Shown here: in pieces, positions 34,097 to 44,787 of the stretch
Numbering within the stretch: position 1 is the first letter of the stretch
Layout of the letters: each line of letters opens with the position of its first letter
NCBI RefSeq assembly: GCF_002206625.1
Contig: NZ_NGUP01000003.1
Location: 1-64,000 of the forward strand
Reading direction: 5' to 3'
Origin: Polynucleobacter campilacus
Lineage (GTDB): Bacteria > Pseudomonadota > Gammaproteobacteria > Burkholderiales > Burkholderiaceae
DNA length: 64,000 bases
Notes under the pieces: generated by a model
What the model was told of the DNA's origin: nothing
Seen by the model: only the letters and a program-made list of their open reading frames with translations
Database searches by the model: none
Program-made: the position numbers and the translations under genes

Positions 34097-34573
34097 TTAG
34101 ATATAGCGAACTGCCAGAATCTCAACTTCGCGATTACCGCCGGGGGCCTGAACAGCCACAACATCACCCTCTTCCTTGCCAATTAAGGCACGGGCAATAG
34201 GAGAGCTAATCGAGATTTTGCTTACAGCGATATCGGCCTCATCGTCACCCACAATTTGATAAGTGAGCTTAGTACCATCCTCGAGATCTTCGAGATCAAC
34301 GGTAGCGCCAAATACAACTCGACCAGAAACATCAAGCGTGGCTGGATCAATAATCTGCGCGGCAGATAATTTGCTCTCAAGCTCCTGAATACGACCTTCA
34401 ATAAAACCTTGCTTTTCTTTTGCAGCATCGTACTCAGCGTTTTCAGAAAGGTCGCCTTGAGCTCGTGCCTCAGAAATCGAAATAATCACTGCTGGACGCT
34501 CTACATGCTTAAGACGATGCAGCTCCTCTTTAAGGAGTTCTGCACCGCGTTTGGTAATCGGAATTGTGCTCAT
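34097..34573 (-). CDS. greA: Transcription elongation factor GreA
   Basis: A 158-residue protein: an N-terminal coiled coil (~1-75; [20 protein letters not shown] carries the acidic tip residues that reach the polymerase active site) and a C-terminal FKBP-like domain (~80-158, [17 protein letters not shown]). GreA rescues backtracked RNA polymerase by stimulating cleavage. It follows carB in a carA-carB-greA series, as in many betaproteobacteria. Confidence 0.96.
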   Translation of the reverse strand: MSTIPITKRGAELLKEELHRLKHVERPAVIISISEARAQGDLSENAEYDAAKEKQGFIEGRIQELESKLSAAQIIDPATLDVSGRVVFGATVDLEDLEDGTKLTYQIVGDDEADIAVSKISISSPIARALIGKEEGDVVAVQAPGGNREVEILAVRYI

Positions 34574-34631
34574 ACTGCCAACCTAACTTAAATTCTTGCG
34601 CTTGATTGCGCGAACAAAAGTCGATTTTAGA

Positions 34632-37600
34632 TTAAACAAGCTTTTGATGTAAATCCTGTAAGGAATATACCTCTAAAGACTCATTAATCCCTTTTTGGGA
34701 GGCCAGCAAACCATCCATCACAGCACGGGCCGCGCTAATGGTCGTGTAGTAAGTTACGCCATTTGCTTGGGCTGAAGTCCGGATGGACCTCGAGTCAGCA
34801 ATGGCAGTTCGAGTCTCATCCACAGTGGTAAATACCAAGGAAATTTCACCATTTTTAATGAAATCCACGATATGAGGACGGCCGTCTTTGACTTTATTGA
34901 CTACGCGCACTGGCAAACCAGCAGCTTCAATGGCAGCTGCAGTCCCTTTGGTTGCAACCATTGGGAAACCGAGTTGATGCAATAGCTTAGCAACCTCAAC
35001 CGCTTTAGGCTTATCGCTATCTTTGACTGTAAGCAGAACTGTACCGCTCTTCGGTAGTTTGATGCCAGCACCCAATTGCGATTTGAAGAGCGCTTCACCA
35101 AAGGTCTTGCCTACACCCATGACCTCACCAGTCGAGCGCATCTCAGGCCCGAGAATTGGATCAATTCCTGGGAACTTGTTGAACGGGAAAACCGCTTCTT
35201 TAACAGAGAAGTATGGTGGATTAACTTCAGCTTTGATGCCCTGTTGCTCTAGCGTTTGACCAACCATACAACGCGCAGCAATTTTAGCCAATTGCAGACC
35301 AGTTGCTTTAGAGACAAAAGGTACGGTACGTGAAGCGCGTGGATTGACTTCCAGAACATAGATGACATCTTTGCCGTCGACATTCTGAATCGCAAACTGG
35401 ACGTTCATCAAGCCAACAACATTTAATCCTGCCGCCATCGCAGCAGTTTGACGTTTAATTTCTTTGACAGTCTCATCGGATAAGGAATATGGCGGCAATG
35501 AACATGCTGAATCACCAGAGTGAACGCCAGCCTGCTCGATATGCTCCATCACGCCACCAATAAATACTTTGGATCCATCACGAATGCAATCAACATCACA
35601 CTCAATCGCATCATTGAGGAAGCGATCTAGCAATACTGGGGAATCATGAGAGACCTTCACAGCCTCACGCATGTAGCGTTCCAAGTCACGGCCATCATGC
35701 ACGATTTCCATGGCGCGGCCACCCAGTACATAGGAAGGACGCACTACCAATGGGTAGCCAATTTCTTCTGCCAGAACCAACGCCTCTTCTTCTGTACGCG
35801 CAGTGCGGTTTGGTGGTTGACGTAAGCCCAAGCCTTGCAAGAGTTTTTGGAAGCGCTCACGGTCTTCCGCAGCATCAATCATGTCTGGTGATGTACCAAT
35901 GATGGGCACGCCATTGCGCTCAAGATCTAGAGCAAGCTTCAATGGGGTTTGGCCGCCGTACTGAACGATGACGCCTTTAGGCTTCTCTTTAGCAACAATC
36001 TCTAATACGTCTTCAAGCGTCAGTGGCTCAAAGTACAAACGATCAGAGGTGTCGTAGTCAGTTGAAACGGTTTCTGGGTTGCAGTTCACCATAATGGTTT
36101 CATAACCATCATCGCGCATTGCTAAAGCAGCATGTACGCAGCAATAATCGAACTCAATACCTTGACCAATTCGGTTAGGGCCCCCGCCCAAAACCATGAT
36201 CTTATCTTTAGTGCTTGGGTTGGATTCACAATCACCGTGCTCTGCTTCATAAGTCGAATAGAGATAAGCAGTATTGGTTGAGAACTCGGCAGCACAAGTG
36301 TCAACGCGCTTATAAACAGGTAGCACTTTTAAACGGTGACGTGTTGTGCGTACCGTTGTAGCATCGACGCCTAGTAATTTGGCTAAGCGACGATCAGAGA
36401 AGCCCTTCTGCTTAACAGCCCGCAGCTCTGCTGCTGTCAGACTATCAATCTTGCGTTGCTTGAGCTCTGCCTCAATGCTGATCAGCTCCTCAATTTGCTG
36501 AAGGAACCAAGGATCTACTTTGGTTTCTGCATAGATCTCATCTAAGCTCATCCCCATCCGGAAAGCATCAGCCAAATACCAAATACGATCTGGGCCTGGC
36601 TCATTGATTTCATTCACAATGTCATCAATATCTGTCGAGAATTCATCTAAGCCATCTACACCAACCTCGAGACCCCGTAACGCTTTCTGGAAAGACTCCT
36701 GGAAGGTCCGGCCAATGGCCATCACTTCGCCAACCGATTTCATCTGGGTCGTTAAGCGTGAGTCTGCTTGTGGGAATTTCTCAAAAGCAAAACGCGGAAT
36801 CTTGGTCACTACGTAATCAATTGATGGCTCAAACGATGCAGGCGTAGCTCCGCCGGTAATATCGTTCTTGAGCTCATCCAGTGTATAGCCAACAGCTAAC
36901 TTGGCTGCGATCTTGGCAATCGGAAAACCCGTTGCTTTGGAAGCCAAGGCAGATGAACGCGATACCCGTGGGTTCATCTCAATGACGATCATGCGGCCGT
37001 CTTCTGGGTTAATGGAGAACTGTACGTTTGATCCACCAGTATCAACACCAATTTCCCGTAGAACAGCAATCGATGCATTACGCATGATTTGATATTCTTT
37101 GTCGGTCAGCGTTTGTGCAGGGGCAACAGTGATCGAATCACCTGTATGTACGCCCATCGGATCCAAGTTTTCGATTGAGCAAACAATGATGCAGTTGTCG
37201 TTACGATCTCGCACGACTTCCATCTCAAACTCTTTCCAGCCCAAAAGCGATTCTTCAATCAAAAGCTCACGGGTGGGTGATAGATCAAGACCCCGTTTGC
37301 AGATTTCTTCAAACTCTTCACGGTTATAAGCAATACCACCGCCAGAACCACCCATCGTGAACGAAGGACGAATCACTACTGGAAATCCAGAGCTATCAGC
37401 CTCTTTTTGAATGCGCTGTTGTACCTCAAGGGCCTCTTCCATCGAATGCGCAATGCCTGACTTCGCAGAGCCAAGACCAATCTTAGTCATCGCCTCTTTA
37501 AATTTCTGACGATCTTCTGCTTTATCAATTGCCTCTGGTGAAGCGCCGATCAGTTCACAGCCGTATTTTTGTAATACGCCATGACGATGTAAATCCAATG

Positions 37601-37895
37601 CGCAGTTCAAGGCAGTTTGGCCGCCCATGGTTGGCAAAATTGCATCTGGCTTTTCAGTTGCAATAATGCGCTCTACCACTTCCCAGGTAATCGGCTCGAT
37701 ATAAGTCACATCAGCCATCTCGGGGTCAGTCATGATGGTTGCAGGATTGCTATTGACCAAAATGACTTTGTAACCTTCGTCGCGCAGAGCCTTACAAGCT
37801 TGCGCACCCGAATAGTCAAACTCACAGGCTTGTCCAATCACAATCGGACCAGCGCCAATAATCAGGATGCTCTTAATGTCGCTCCGCTTAGGCAT
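34632..37895 (-). CDS. carB: Carbamoyl-phosphate synthase large subunit
   Basis: A 1087-residue protein made of two homologous ATP-grasp halves: the first with [20 protein letters not shown] at the start and [18 protein letters not shown]; the second with [20 protein letters not shown] and [18 protein letters not shown]. The last ~140 residues form the MGS-like allosteric domain. It makes carbamoyl phosphate for pyrimidine and arginine synthesis. The start codon overlaps the carA stop by one base (TAATG). Confidence 0.97.
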   Translation of the reverse strand: MPKRSDIKSILIIGAGPIVIGQACEFDYSGAQACKALRDEGYKVILVNSNPATIMTDPEMADVTYIEPITWEVVERIIATEKPDAILPTMGGQTALNCALDLHRHGVLQKYGCELIGASPEAIDKAEDRQKFKEAMTKIGLGSAKSGIAHSMEEALEVQQRIQKEADSSGFPVVIRPSFTMGGSGGGIAYNREEFEEICKRGLDLSPTRELLIEESLLGWKEFEMEVVRDRNDNCIIVCSIENLDPMGVHTGDSITVAPAQTLTDKEYQIMRNASIAVLREIGVDTGGSNVQFSINPEDGRMIVIEMNPRVSRSSALASKATGFPIAKIAAKLAVGYTLDELKNDITGGATPASFEPSIDYVVTKIPRFAFEKFPQADSRLTTQMKSVGEVMAIGRTFQESFQKALRGLEVGVDGLDEFSTDIDDIVNEINEPGPDRIWYLADAFRMGMSLDEIYAETKVDPWFLQQIEELISIEAELKQRKIDSLTAAELRAVKQKGFSDRRLAKLLGVDATTVRTTRHRLKVLPVYKRVDTCAAEFSTNTAYLYSTYEAEHGDCESNPSTKDKIMVLGGGPNRIGQGIEFDYCCVHAALAMRDDGYETIMVNCNPETVSTDYDTSDRLYFEPLTLEDVLEIVAKEKPKGVIVQYGGQTPLKLALDLERNGVPIIGTSPDMIDAAEDRERFQKLLQGLGLRQPPNRTARTEEEALVLAEEIGYPLVVRPSYVLGGRAMEIVHDGRDLERYMREAVKVSHDSPVLLDRFLNDAIECDVDCIRDGSKVFIGGVMEHIEQAGVHSGDSACSLPPYSLSDETVKEIKRQTAAMAAGLNVVGLMNVQFAIQNVDGKDVIYVLEVNPRASRTVPFVSKATGLQLAKIAARCMVGQTLEQQGIKAEVNPPYFSVKEAVFPFNKFPGIDPILGPEMRSTGEVMGVGKTFGEALFKSQLGAGIKLPKSGTVLLTVKDSDKPKAVEVAKLLHQLGFPMVATKGTAAAIEAAGLPVRVVNKVKDGRPHIVDFIKNGEISLVFTTVDETRTAIADSRSIRTSAQANGVTYYTTISAARAVMDGLLASQKGINESLEVYSLQDLHQKLV

Positions 37896-39088
37896 TATTT
37901 GCCCCCTTTGTTGCTAGCATTCATGAGTTCCACAAAATGATCAAATAAATAGGCAATGTCATGCGGTCCAGGCGAGGCTTCAGGGTGTCCCTGGAAACAG
38001 AATGCAGGCTTATCTTTCCAGGCCAGCCCCTGCAAGGAGCCATCAAACAATGAAACGTGTGTGACACGCAGGTTGTCAGGCAAAGTATTGGCATCGACTG
38101 CAAAGCCATGATTCTGAGATGTAATCGCTACGCGACCAGTATCTAAGTCTTTAACAGGATGGTTAGCGCCATGGTGGCCAAACTTCATCTTGAGGGTTTT
38201 AGCACCTGCAGCCAGACCCATAATTTGGTGACCTAAGCAGATGCCAAAGGTAGGGACGCCCTTTTCAATAATTTCTTTAGCAGCAGCAATGGCGTAATCA
38301 CAAGGTCCCGGGTCTCCAGGACCGTTAGAGAAAAATACACCGTCTGGATTCATGGCGAGCACTTCAGCTGCGCTCGTTTGCGCTGGTACTACGGTTAGCT
38401 CACAAGCACGCTCAGTAAGCATGCGCAAAATATTGTGTTTCACACCGAAGTCATAGGCCACCACTTTTTTAGTGGGTTTGTTTGTATCTAATGTTTTATA
38501 TGCAGGCTTACCTTCAGGGCCATGCAATTGCCAATCAGCTACCCGCCACGGGTAAGCTTTTTTAGTACTCACTACTTTGGCTAAATCTAAGCCTGACATT
38601 CCAGGAAAGGCTTTTGCTAGTTCAAGCGCTTTCTTGCCGAGCGCCTCATACTTATCCCCCAATTTGCCAGCGACGATAGCGCCAGATTGAGCACCCTTGT
38701 CGCGCAGGATCCGGGTTAATTTACGAGTGTCGATGCCAGCAATGCCAGGGACGCCTGCTTTACTTAAATAGCTATCTAAGCTTCCTTCTGAGCGAAAATT
38801 AGATACGCGCTTAGGTAAATCTTTAATGGCTAGACCAGCAGCATGAATCCGATCTGACTCTGCATCTTGTGAATTGACGCCAACGTTGCCGATGTGCGGA
38901 TAAGTGAGAGTAACAATCTGACGGCAATAACTAGGATCAGTGATGATCTCTTGGTAACCAGTTAATGCGGTATTGAAAACCACTTCGCCAGTAGTTTCAC
39001 CAGGGGCGCCAATGCTAAAACCGGGAAAAAGAGTGCCGTCGGCTAAGGCCAACACGGCGGGAGGAAAAGAAGGAAGCAAGGGTGACAA
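37895..39088 (-). CDS. carA: Carbamoyl-phosphate synthase small subunit
   Basis: A 397-residue glutamine amidotransferase: N-terminal CPSase domain ([25 protein letters not shown]) and class I GATase domain with nucleophile cysteine in FGICLGHQ and the histidine/glutamate pair in [11 protein letters not shown]. It supplies ammonia to CarB. The start is a TTG at 39088 behind GGAG; a GTG eleven codons on is the alternative. The 184 bases upstream to prpE hold no gene and no clear leader. Confidence 0.96.
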   Translation of the reverse strand: MSPLLPSFPPAVLALADGTLFPGFSIGAPGETTGEVVFNTALTGYQEIITDPSYCRQIVTLTYPHIGNVGVNSQDAESDRIHAAGLAIKDLPKRVSNFRSEGSLDSYLSKAGVPGIAGIDTRKLTRILRDKGAQSGAIVAGKLGDKYEALGKKALELAKAFPGMSGLDLAKVVSTKKAYPWRVADWQLHGPEGKPAYKTLDTNKPTKKVVAYDFGVKHNILRMLTERACELTVVPAQTSAAEVLAMNPDGVFFSNGPGDPGPCDYAIAAAKEIIEKGVPTFGICLGHQIMGLAAGAKTLKMKFGHHGANHPVKDLDTGRVAITSQNHGFAVDANTLPDNLRVTHVSLFDGSLQGLAWKDKPAFCFQGHPEASPGPHDIAYLFDHFVELMNASNKGGK

Positions 39089-39272
39089 ACCATCTCCAGT
39101 CCCTGCTCCATCCGACGCTCAAAACCCCCAAAAAGACCAACCCGAGGCTTGTGTATGCGGGAGGTGAGTGTCTTTAAGCGCTAGGGTAATTTAATTAGTT
39201 TCGAACCTTGCAATGATACCAGTTTTGCTCCTAAACCCTTGAATACCCGCCCAATTGGGCCTTTGAGGGTAA

Positions 39273-41156
39273 TTAAGCCTTAGCGCTTTGCTCGATGATG
39301 GTCTTGATTTGAGCCAAAACAGTTTGGTCTTCCATGGTGCTGATATCACCCGGATCACGACCTTCTGCCACCGCCTGCAGAGCGCGACGCACAATCTTTC
39401 CAGAACGAGTCTTAGGCAAGGCCGACACAACATAAACACGTCCAGGCCGTGCAATGGCACCCAACTGGCTATCAACTGTCTTCATGCATTCTTTTTCAAG
39501 ATTCTCAGCCTTAGAAGAATCTTTTGGAATGACAAATGCAATAGCAGCCTGGCCCTTGAGCTTGTCTTCAATTCCGACAACTGCAACTTCAGAAATATTG
39601 GGATGACTGGAGATACTTTCCTCAATCTCGCGAGTACCAAGGCGATGTCCGGCAACATTAATCACGTCATCAGTACGACCCAAAATAAAGAAGTAACCAT
39701 CTTTATCTTTAATGCCCCAATCAAATGTAGAGTAGATCAACTTGCCTGGAATTGTTTCCCAATAAGTACTAACAAAGCGTTTGTCATCACCCCAAACCGT
39801 TTGCATACAACCAGGAGGTAATGGTCCTTCAATGGCGATCACACCCTTCTGATCCGGGCCCAGCTCTACTGAAGTAGCATCGTCGAGTAGTTTCATGTTG
39901 TAACCGAAAGAGGGAACGCCCGGTGAGCCAAACTTATGCGGCATCACTTCAATGCCTCGCTGAATCGCTAGTATTGGCCAACCCGTTTCCGTTTGCCAGT
40001 AGTTGTCAACAACCGGTTTTTTGATCGCATCATGAATCCAGCTTGCAGTAGGCTCGTCTAATGGCTCGCCTGCCAAGAACAATGTACGCAATGATGAGAG
40101 ATCGTGCTTGGTTAAGAACGCAGGATCTTGCTTCTTGAGAACACGAACGGCAGTTGGTGCAGAGAACATCACTGAAACCTTGTATTTCGCTACTAGCTCC
40201 CACCAGATCCCTGCATCGGGTCGCAATGGTGTACCTTCATACATGATCGTTGCCATGCCATTGAGTAAGGGTCCATAGATAATGTAACTGTGACCCACCA
40301 CCCATCCAATATCTGAAGTGGTGAACATGGTTTCACCCGCTTTGCCACAGAAAATATGGTTCATAGAAGCCATCAAGGCAACTGCATAACCACCAGTATC
40401 TCGTTGCACGCCTTTAGGCTTACCGGTAGTGCCTGAGGTGTAGAGAATGTATGAGGGATGGGTTGCATCTACCCACTCCACTGGCACGATGTCATTCAAA
40501 TGTTTTTGTCGTTCAGCCGCATAGTCCAGATCTCTACCAGCTACGCTGGTGAACTCCGACAAACCACGATTGACGAGCAAGACTTTTTCAGGCTTGTAAC
40601 TTGCTAAGGTAATTGCTTCGTCTAAAAGGGGTTTGTATGGAACCGCTTTCCCGCCGCGCATCCCTGCTTCTGCAGTCACAATCATCTTGGGCTTAGCATC
40701 ATCAATTCGAGATGCCAAACTATGTGAAGCAAACCCACCAAATACGACTGAGTGAATCGCCCCAATCCGCGCACAAGCGAGCATTGCAAAGCAAGCTTCC
40801 GCAATCATTGGCATGTAAATCAAGACCCGATCACCCTTTTGAATGCCATTAGCTTTGTAAATGGCAGCTATACGATTGACTTCCTCGTAAAGCTCTTGAA
40901 AGGTGTAAGCCTTCTCCTTATTGGTTTCAGTTGAAACCGCAACCAGGGCAATTTGATTTGGCCGCTCTTTTGCGTGACGATCTACGGAGTTGTAACAAAG
41001 ATTGGTGAGCCCTCCCTCAAACCATTTTGCAAATGGAGGATTGTCGTAATTGAGAACAGTATCGAATGGTTTTTCCCAATGAATGAGCTTAGCTTGCTCA
41101 CCCCAAAATCCATCTGGATCAGAAATTGAGCGTTCATGATGTGCTTTATAGGACAT
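39273..41156 (-). CDS. prpE: Propionate-CoA ligase
   Basis: From MSYKAHHERS the product is about 627 residues, an acyl-adenylate-forming ligase. Landmarks are YTSGTTGKPKGVQRD (P-loop), WWELVAKYKVSVMFSAPTAVR, and LGRTDDVINVAGHRLGTREIEE, where GHRLGT is typical of PrpE rather than acetyl-CoA synthetase. The catalytic lysine is in KTRSGKIVRRAL. It activates propionate to propionyl-CoA. The Acs family is close, so some acetate activity is likely. No prp methylcitrate genes are adjacent. Confidence 0.88.
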   Translation of the reverse strand: MSYKAHHERSISDPDGFWGEQAKLIHWEKPFDTVLNYDNPPFAKWFEGGLTNLCYNSVDRHAKERPNQIALVAVSTETNKEKAYTFQELYEEVNRIAAIYKANGIQKGDRVLIYMPMIAEACFAMLACARIGAIHSVVFGGFASHSLASRIDDAKPKMIVTAEAGMRGGKAVPYKPLLDEAITLASYKPEKVLLVNRGLSEFTSVAGRDLDYAAERQKHLNDIVPVEWVDATHPSYILYTSGTTGKPKGVQRDTGGYAVALMASMNHIFCGKAGETMFTTSDIGWVVGHSYIIYGPLLNGMATIMYEGTPLRPDAGIWWELVAKYKVSVMFSAPTAVRVLKKQDPAFLTKHDLSSLRTLFLAGEPLDEPTASWIHDAIKKPVVDNYWQTETGWPILAIQRGIEVMPHKFGSPGVPSFGYNMKLLDDATSVELGPDQKGVIAIEGPLPPGCMQTVWGDDKRFVSTYWETIPGKLIYSTFDWGIKDKDGYFFILGRTDDVINVAGHRLGTREIEESISSHPNISEVAVVGIEDKLKGQAAIAFVIPKDSSKAENLEKECMKTVDSQLGAIARPGRVYVVSALPKTRSGKIVRRALQAVAEGRDPGDISTMEDQTVLAQIKTIIEQSAKA

Positions 41157-41184
41157 GGTCAACCTAATCTAAAAGTTTGTGAAA

Positions 41185-42579
41185 TTACTGACTGTTAGCG
41201 CCGCCTTTGCTACTGGAAGAAGCTGAGACTGTATTTTTCGCAGATTTTGCAATTCCTGTCGATGCGGATTTATGCTGAGATGCCACATTTTTGGCTGAAG
41301 AATTACCCTTGGCAGCAGTCTTGGTGGGGCCACATTTGGTATTTTGGCCACTCTTGGCTGATTTTCTGCACTTTGGTGCTGGTGGAGCTGGCTTTTCTAG
41401 GTTCAAACTGGCATTTTCGGCCATTGCTGAAGAAACATCGCCAGCTTGACTGCTGGTTTTTGGTATTAGTACAGTAGACCCAGCTTTGATTCGCATTCCC
41501 TTTGGAATCCCGTTCACAGATCTCAGGGTATCAACATCTACCCCCAAAGTTTTGCCTACCTGGTCAACACTTTCCGTTTTAGGAATTTTCACTGCTGTCC
41601 AAGTCGATAGTGGTTTGTTATACGCCTTCAGATTTGCCTGAAAGATTTCAGCATGGGCAAAGGGCAACAAAATCTGCTGATTCGCATTGCTCAATATCAC
41701 CGGCTTATTAAACGAGGGATTGAGATTGCGAAACTCTTCTTCTGGGATTTCAGCAAGCTTGATGACAACAGCAACATCGATATCGCTATCAACATCCAAT
41801 GCTACAAAATAAGGGTGGTTTTCTAATTCAGGCAAAACAATTCCATAGGCCTGTGGATCTAAAACAATTTGGCGATAGGCCATGAGTTTGGGCACATACT
41901 GACGTGTTTCTTTGGGCATCTTCAGACTCAGGTAATCCGTAGGTAGACCGGCTGCCAAATTACGTTTTTGTGCCTTAGAAATGTTACCAGCACCCCAGTT
42001 GTAAGCTGCAAGAGCAAGCTCCCAACTACCGAACTGGTTATACAAGCGCTGCAGGTAATCCAATGCTGCATCGGTAGATTGCAATACATCACGACGCTCA
42101 TCCCTAAAGACGTTTTGCGTCAAGCGAAAATCTTTTCCTGTTGCTGGCATGAACTGCCATAAGCCCATCGCTTTTGCGCTTGACTTAGCATGAGTTACAA
42201 ATGCGCTTTCAACGAATGGTAATAATGCAATTTCAGTGGGCATATTACGGGCATTGACTTCTTGCACAATGTAAAACAGATATCGCGAAGAACGTGTCAT
42301 CGAGCGATTGACATAATCGGGTCTTGCACTGAGCCACCTAACCTGCTCAATTTCGATGGGGCTATTCATGGGCTCCATCTGAAAGCCATCCCGAATTCGA
42401 ATCCATAAATTATCGGAAGGCGCATAGACTTTACTGACGGATTGGCTTTTGAGGTCAACCCGCGTTGCCTTGGAAGACTTGGGGTTAGCTTTAGTGGGCG
42501 TATCGGATGACCAATCACCGGTGCTTGCGCATCCCGACAGAAAAACGGCAAGAAATATTACCGTAATATGCAGGCGCAT
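41185..42579 (-). CDS. mltD: Membrane-bound lytic murein transglycosylase D
   Basis: A 464-residue lipoprotein: lipobox LSGC (cysteine ~17), SLT catalytic domain (~100-240; LPFVESAFVTHAKSSAKAMGLWQFMPATG contains the catalytic glutamate) and one clear LysM-like domain (~325-375, VDQVGKTLGVDVDTLRSVNG). It cleaves peptidoglycan. The C-terminal ~90 residues are low-complexity, rich in Ser, Lys and Ala, and look unstructured. Its start overlaps the gloB stop by one base. Confidence 0.93.
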   Translation of the reverse strand: MRLHITVIFLAVFLSGCASTGDWSSDTPTKANPKSSKATRVDLKSQSVSKVYAPSDNLWIRIRDGFQMEPMNSPIEIEQVRWLSARPDYVNRSMTRSSRYLFYIVQEVNARNMPTEIALLPFVESAFVTHAKSSAKAMGLWQFMPATGKDFRLTQNVFRDERRDVLQSTDAALDYLQRLYNQFGSWELALAAYNWGAGNISKAQKRNLAAGLPTDYLSLKMPKETRQYVPKLMAYRQIVLDPQAYGIVLPELENHPYFVALDVDSDIDVAVVIKLAEIPEEEFRNLNPSFNKPVILSNANQQILLPFAHAEIFQANLKAYNKPLSTWTAVKIPKTESVDQVGKTLGVDVDTLRSVNGIPKGMRIKAGSTVLIPKTSSQAGDVSSAMAENASLNLEKPAPPAPKCRKSAKSGQNTKCGPTKTAAKGNSSAKNVASQHKSASTGIAKSAKNTVSASSSSKGGANSQ

Positions 42580-43388
42580 TAGAAGTGGTCTTTCCAGGCC
42601 CTCACCACTCCTAAAACATGCGCAGGGGTGGGCAAGTCTTTTTGGCCAGAAACTTCTTGGGCTTTCGAAATCACATCAGCTTGATCACAGCGCATAAAAG
42701 GGTTGACCTGCAGTTCTTGGCCTATGGTTGTTGGCAATGTTGGTTGATTTTGCGCTCTTAATGCTTGCGCTTTTTCTGACCAGGCCACTAGTTCTGAATT
42801 ATGAGGTTCAACAGCCAATGCAAAACGAATATTGGATAAAGTGTATTCATGGGTGCAATACACCAAAGTATTTTTTGGTAAGGAAGCAAACTTGGCTAAT
42901 GAGCTAGTCATCTGGGTTGGCGTCCCTTCAAACAAGCGCCCGCATCCTGATGCAAATAAGGTATCGCCACAAAGCAATATCGGCTGAGCAATATTAGGCT
43001 GCATATTGGCGAAATACGCGATATGACTCAAAGTATGTCCAGGAACTTCAAACACTTTGAAGCTAATACCTGGAGTGGCTATCTCTATCGTGTCACCCTC
43101 TTTGGCGATGACTGTGCGACCCGGAATATTGCTTCCGGCTGGCCCATAGACTGGAGTGGCAGAGCCAAAACTGCGGAGCAAATTGAGGATCCCGCCGGTA
43201 TGGTCAGCATGATGGTGGGTAATTAAGATTCCCTTAAGGGCAAGGTCGTTTTGCAAAAGATAATCCTCAACCGGGGCAGAATCCCCCGGATCGACCACTA
43301 AAGCTGACTTCCCATCATGGATACACCAGATGTAATTGTCATCAAAGGCCGGGATAGGCCAAACTTGCAATAAAGTATTCTTATCCAT
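42579..43388 (-). CDS. gloB: Hydroxyacylglutathione hydrolase (glyoxalase II)
   Basis: From MDKNTLLQVWPIPAFDDNYIW the product is about 269 residues. The metallo-beta-lactamase motif is THHHADHTGG and further metal ligands lie in PGHTLSHIAYF, LFCGDTLFASGCGRLFEG and CTHEYTLSN. The C-terminal helical domain recognises glutathione. It hydrolyses lactoylglutathione in methylglyoxal removal. The frame extends to 43661, but the N-terminal conserved start fits 43388. It is divergent from a methyltransferase with only six bases between starts. Confidence 0.95.
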   Translation of the reverse strand: MDKNTLLQVWPIPAFDDNYIWCIHDGKSALVVDPGDSAPVEDYLLQNDLALKGILITHHHADHTGGILNLLRSFGSATPVYGPAGSNIPGRTVIAKEGDTIEIATPGISFKVFEVPGHTLSHIAYFANMQPNIAQPILLCGDTLFASGCGRLFEGTPTQMTSSLAKFASLPKNTLVYCTHEYTLSNIRFALAVEPHNSELVAWSEKAQALRAQNQPTLPTTIGQELQVNPFMRCDQADVISKAQEVSGQKDLPTPAHVLGVVRAWKDHF

Positions 43389-43394
43389 AGACCG

Positions 43395-44201
43395 ATGATA
43401 CCAACCCCACCCATCCCCTCTCAGATGCCTGCACCCCCATGGAGTACCTGGGAGAAATGGCTGCAATCTCCACCGGGACGCTATGTGCTGGCCTGGGAGC
43501 AAAAATGCTTTGACCAAATTGTCGCGGATGTCTTTGGGTTTCATGCGGTTCAAATTGGTTTGCCGCAAATCAATACCCTGCTTGAGAACCGCATGCCCTT
43601 GCAAGCCCTCTTTATGCACTCCAATGACAGTCGTGAATATGCTGCCCGTTTTAATTGGCACCTGATCGAAGGAAATGCTTCCGAGTTGCCATTTGCCAAT
43701 GAAAGCCTCGATTTAGTAGTGCTTCCCCACGTGCTTGAATTTGCGACGGATCCTCACCAAATTTTGCGTGAAGTCGATCGTGTTTTGCGTCCTGAAGGAC
43801 GCTTGATTATTTCCGGATTTAATCCAGCTAGTCTTTGGGGTGCCCGTCAATATCTCAGCCGATTAATTGGTAATCCCTACCTGCCGCGCGATGGTCAATT
43901 CATTAGTCTCATTCGCATCAAAGATTGGCTACAGTTACTTAACTTTTCCTTAGATCGTGGCCATTTTGGCTGCTATAAATTACCCTTGCAAGGCAAGTCC
44001 TCCATGGGTCGCATGGATTTCTTAGAGCCGATGGGTAATCGTTGGTGGCCTATCTTTGGCGCAGTATTCTTGGTTTCGGCAATTAAACGTCATCAAGGCA
44101 TCAGGCTCATCGGGCGCGTAGCACCAGTGCGCATTCCTGCAATACCGCAACTCACTCCTGCGGCAGAACGTAATCAAATCAAGAAATTCAAGAAACAGTA
44201 A
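43395..44201 (+). CDS. Class I SAM-dependent methyltransferase (Methyltransf_11 type)
   Basis: A 268-residue protein with a methyltransferase core around residues 40-165: the acidic/aromatic patch LIEGNASELPFANESLDLVVLPHVLEF and EVDRVLRPEGRLIISGFNP are typical of Methyltransf_11. The substrate is unknown; the gene commonly neighbours gloB and rnhA in beta- and gammaproteobacteria. The start at 43395 is only six bases from gloB's, so the internal ATG at 43425 (MPAPPWSTWEKWL) may be the real one. Confidence 0.8.
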   Translation: MIPTPPIPSQMPAPPWSTWEKWLQSPPGRYVLAWEQKCFDQIVADVFGFHAVQIGLPQINTLLENRMPLQALFMHSNDSREYAARFNWHLIEGNASELPFANESLDLVVLPHVLEFATDPHQILREVDRVLRPEGRLIISGFNPASLWGARQYLSRLIGNPYLPRDGQFISLIRIKDWLQLLNFSLDRGHFGCYKLPLQGKSSMGRMDFLEPMGNRWWPIFGAVFLVSAIKRHQGIRLIGRVAPVRIPAIPQLTPAAERNQIKKFKKQ

Positions 44202-44210
44202 ATTAGAGCA

Positions 44211-44675
44211 ATGTCCCATACTAAATCTGCACCACACATACCTCACATCGTGATCTATACCGATGGCGCTTGCAAAGGCAATCCTGGTCCGGGTGGTTGG
44301 GGCGCTGTATTGCGCTCAGGCGGTCATGAAAAACAGATTCATGGCGGGGAAAAACACACTACTAACAATCGTATGGAAATTAGTGCTGTTATTTTTGCCT
44401 TGCGCTCACTTAAACAAAGAAGCACAGTTGAGCTCTGGACCGATTCTCAATACGTCCAAAAAGGGGTGACAGAATGGCTTGAGGGCTGGAAAAAACGAGG
44501 CTGGAAGACTGCCAGCAAGGAGCCGGTTAAAAATGCCGATCTATGGCAAGAATTAGACGCCCTTCTCCCCGATCATGCCATCTCATGGCATTGGGTCAGG
44601 GGCCACAACGGACACCCTGGCAATGAACTGGCTGACCAGCTAGCAAATAAGGGGGTTGAGGAGTTTTTGCCCTAG
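44211..44675 (+). CDS. rnhA: Ribonuclease HI
   Basis: A 154-residue protein with the DEDD active site: [18 protein letters not shown] (first aspartate), [14 protein letters not shown] (glutamate), [12 protein letters not shown] (second aspartate) and [15 protein letters not shown] (last aspartate). The basic protrusion [15 protein letters not shown] is present. It cuts RNA in RNA-DNA hybrids. It lies 9 bases after the methyltransferase. Confidence 0.97.
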   Translation: MSHTKSAPHIPHIVIYTDGACKGNPGPGGWGAVLRSGGHEKQIHGGEKHTTNNRMEISAVIFALRSLKQRSTVELWTDSQYVQKGVTEWLEGWKKRGWKTASKEPVKNADLWQELDALLPDHAISWHWVRGHNGHPGNELADQLANKGVEEFLP

Positions 44676-44787
44676 AGCCAATAATCCCCTCCGCAAGCAC
44701 GATTGAGGCAGTCTTATGAGAGAATGGACGTGCCTTAAAAGCCCCTAAAACAGCATTAAAGACTTATAAAACCAAGAAAACGAGACT

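Noticed and set aside
39089-39272. Leader peptide or riboswitch upstream of carA
   Set aside because: No conserved stem set, leader frame or pyrimidine tract was evident in the 184 bases.
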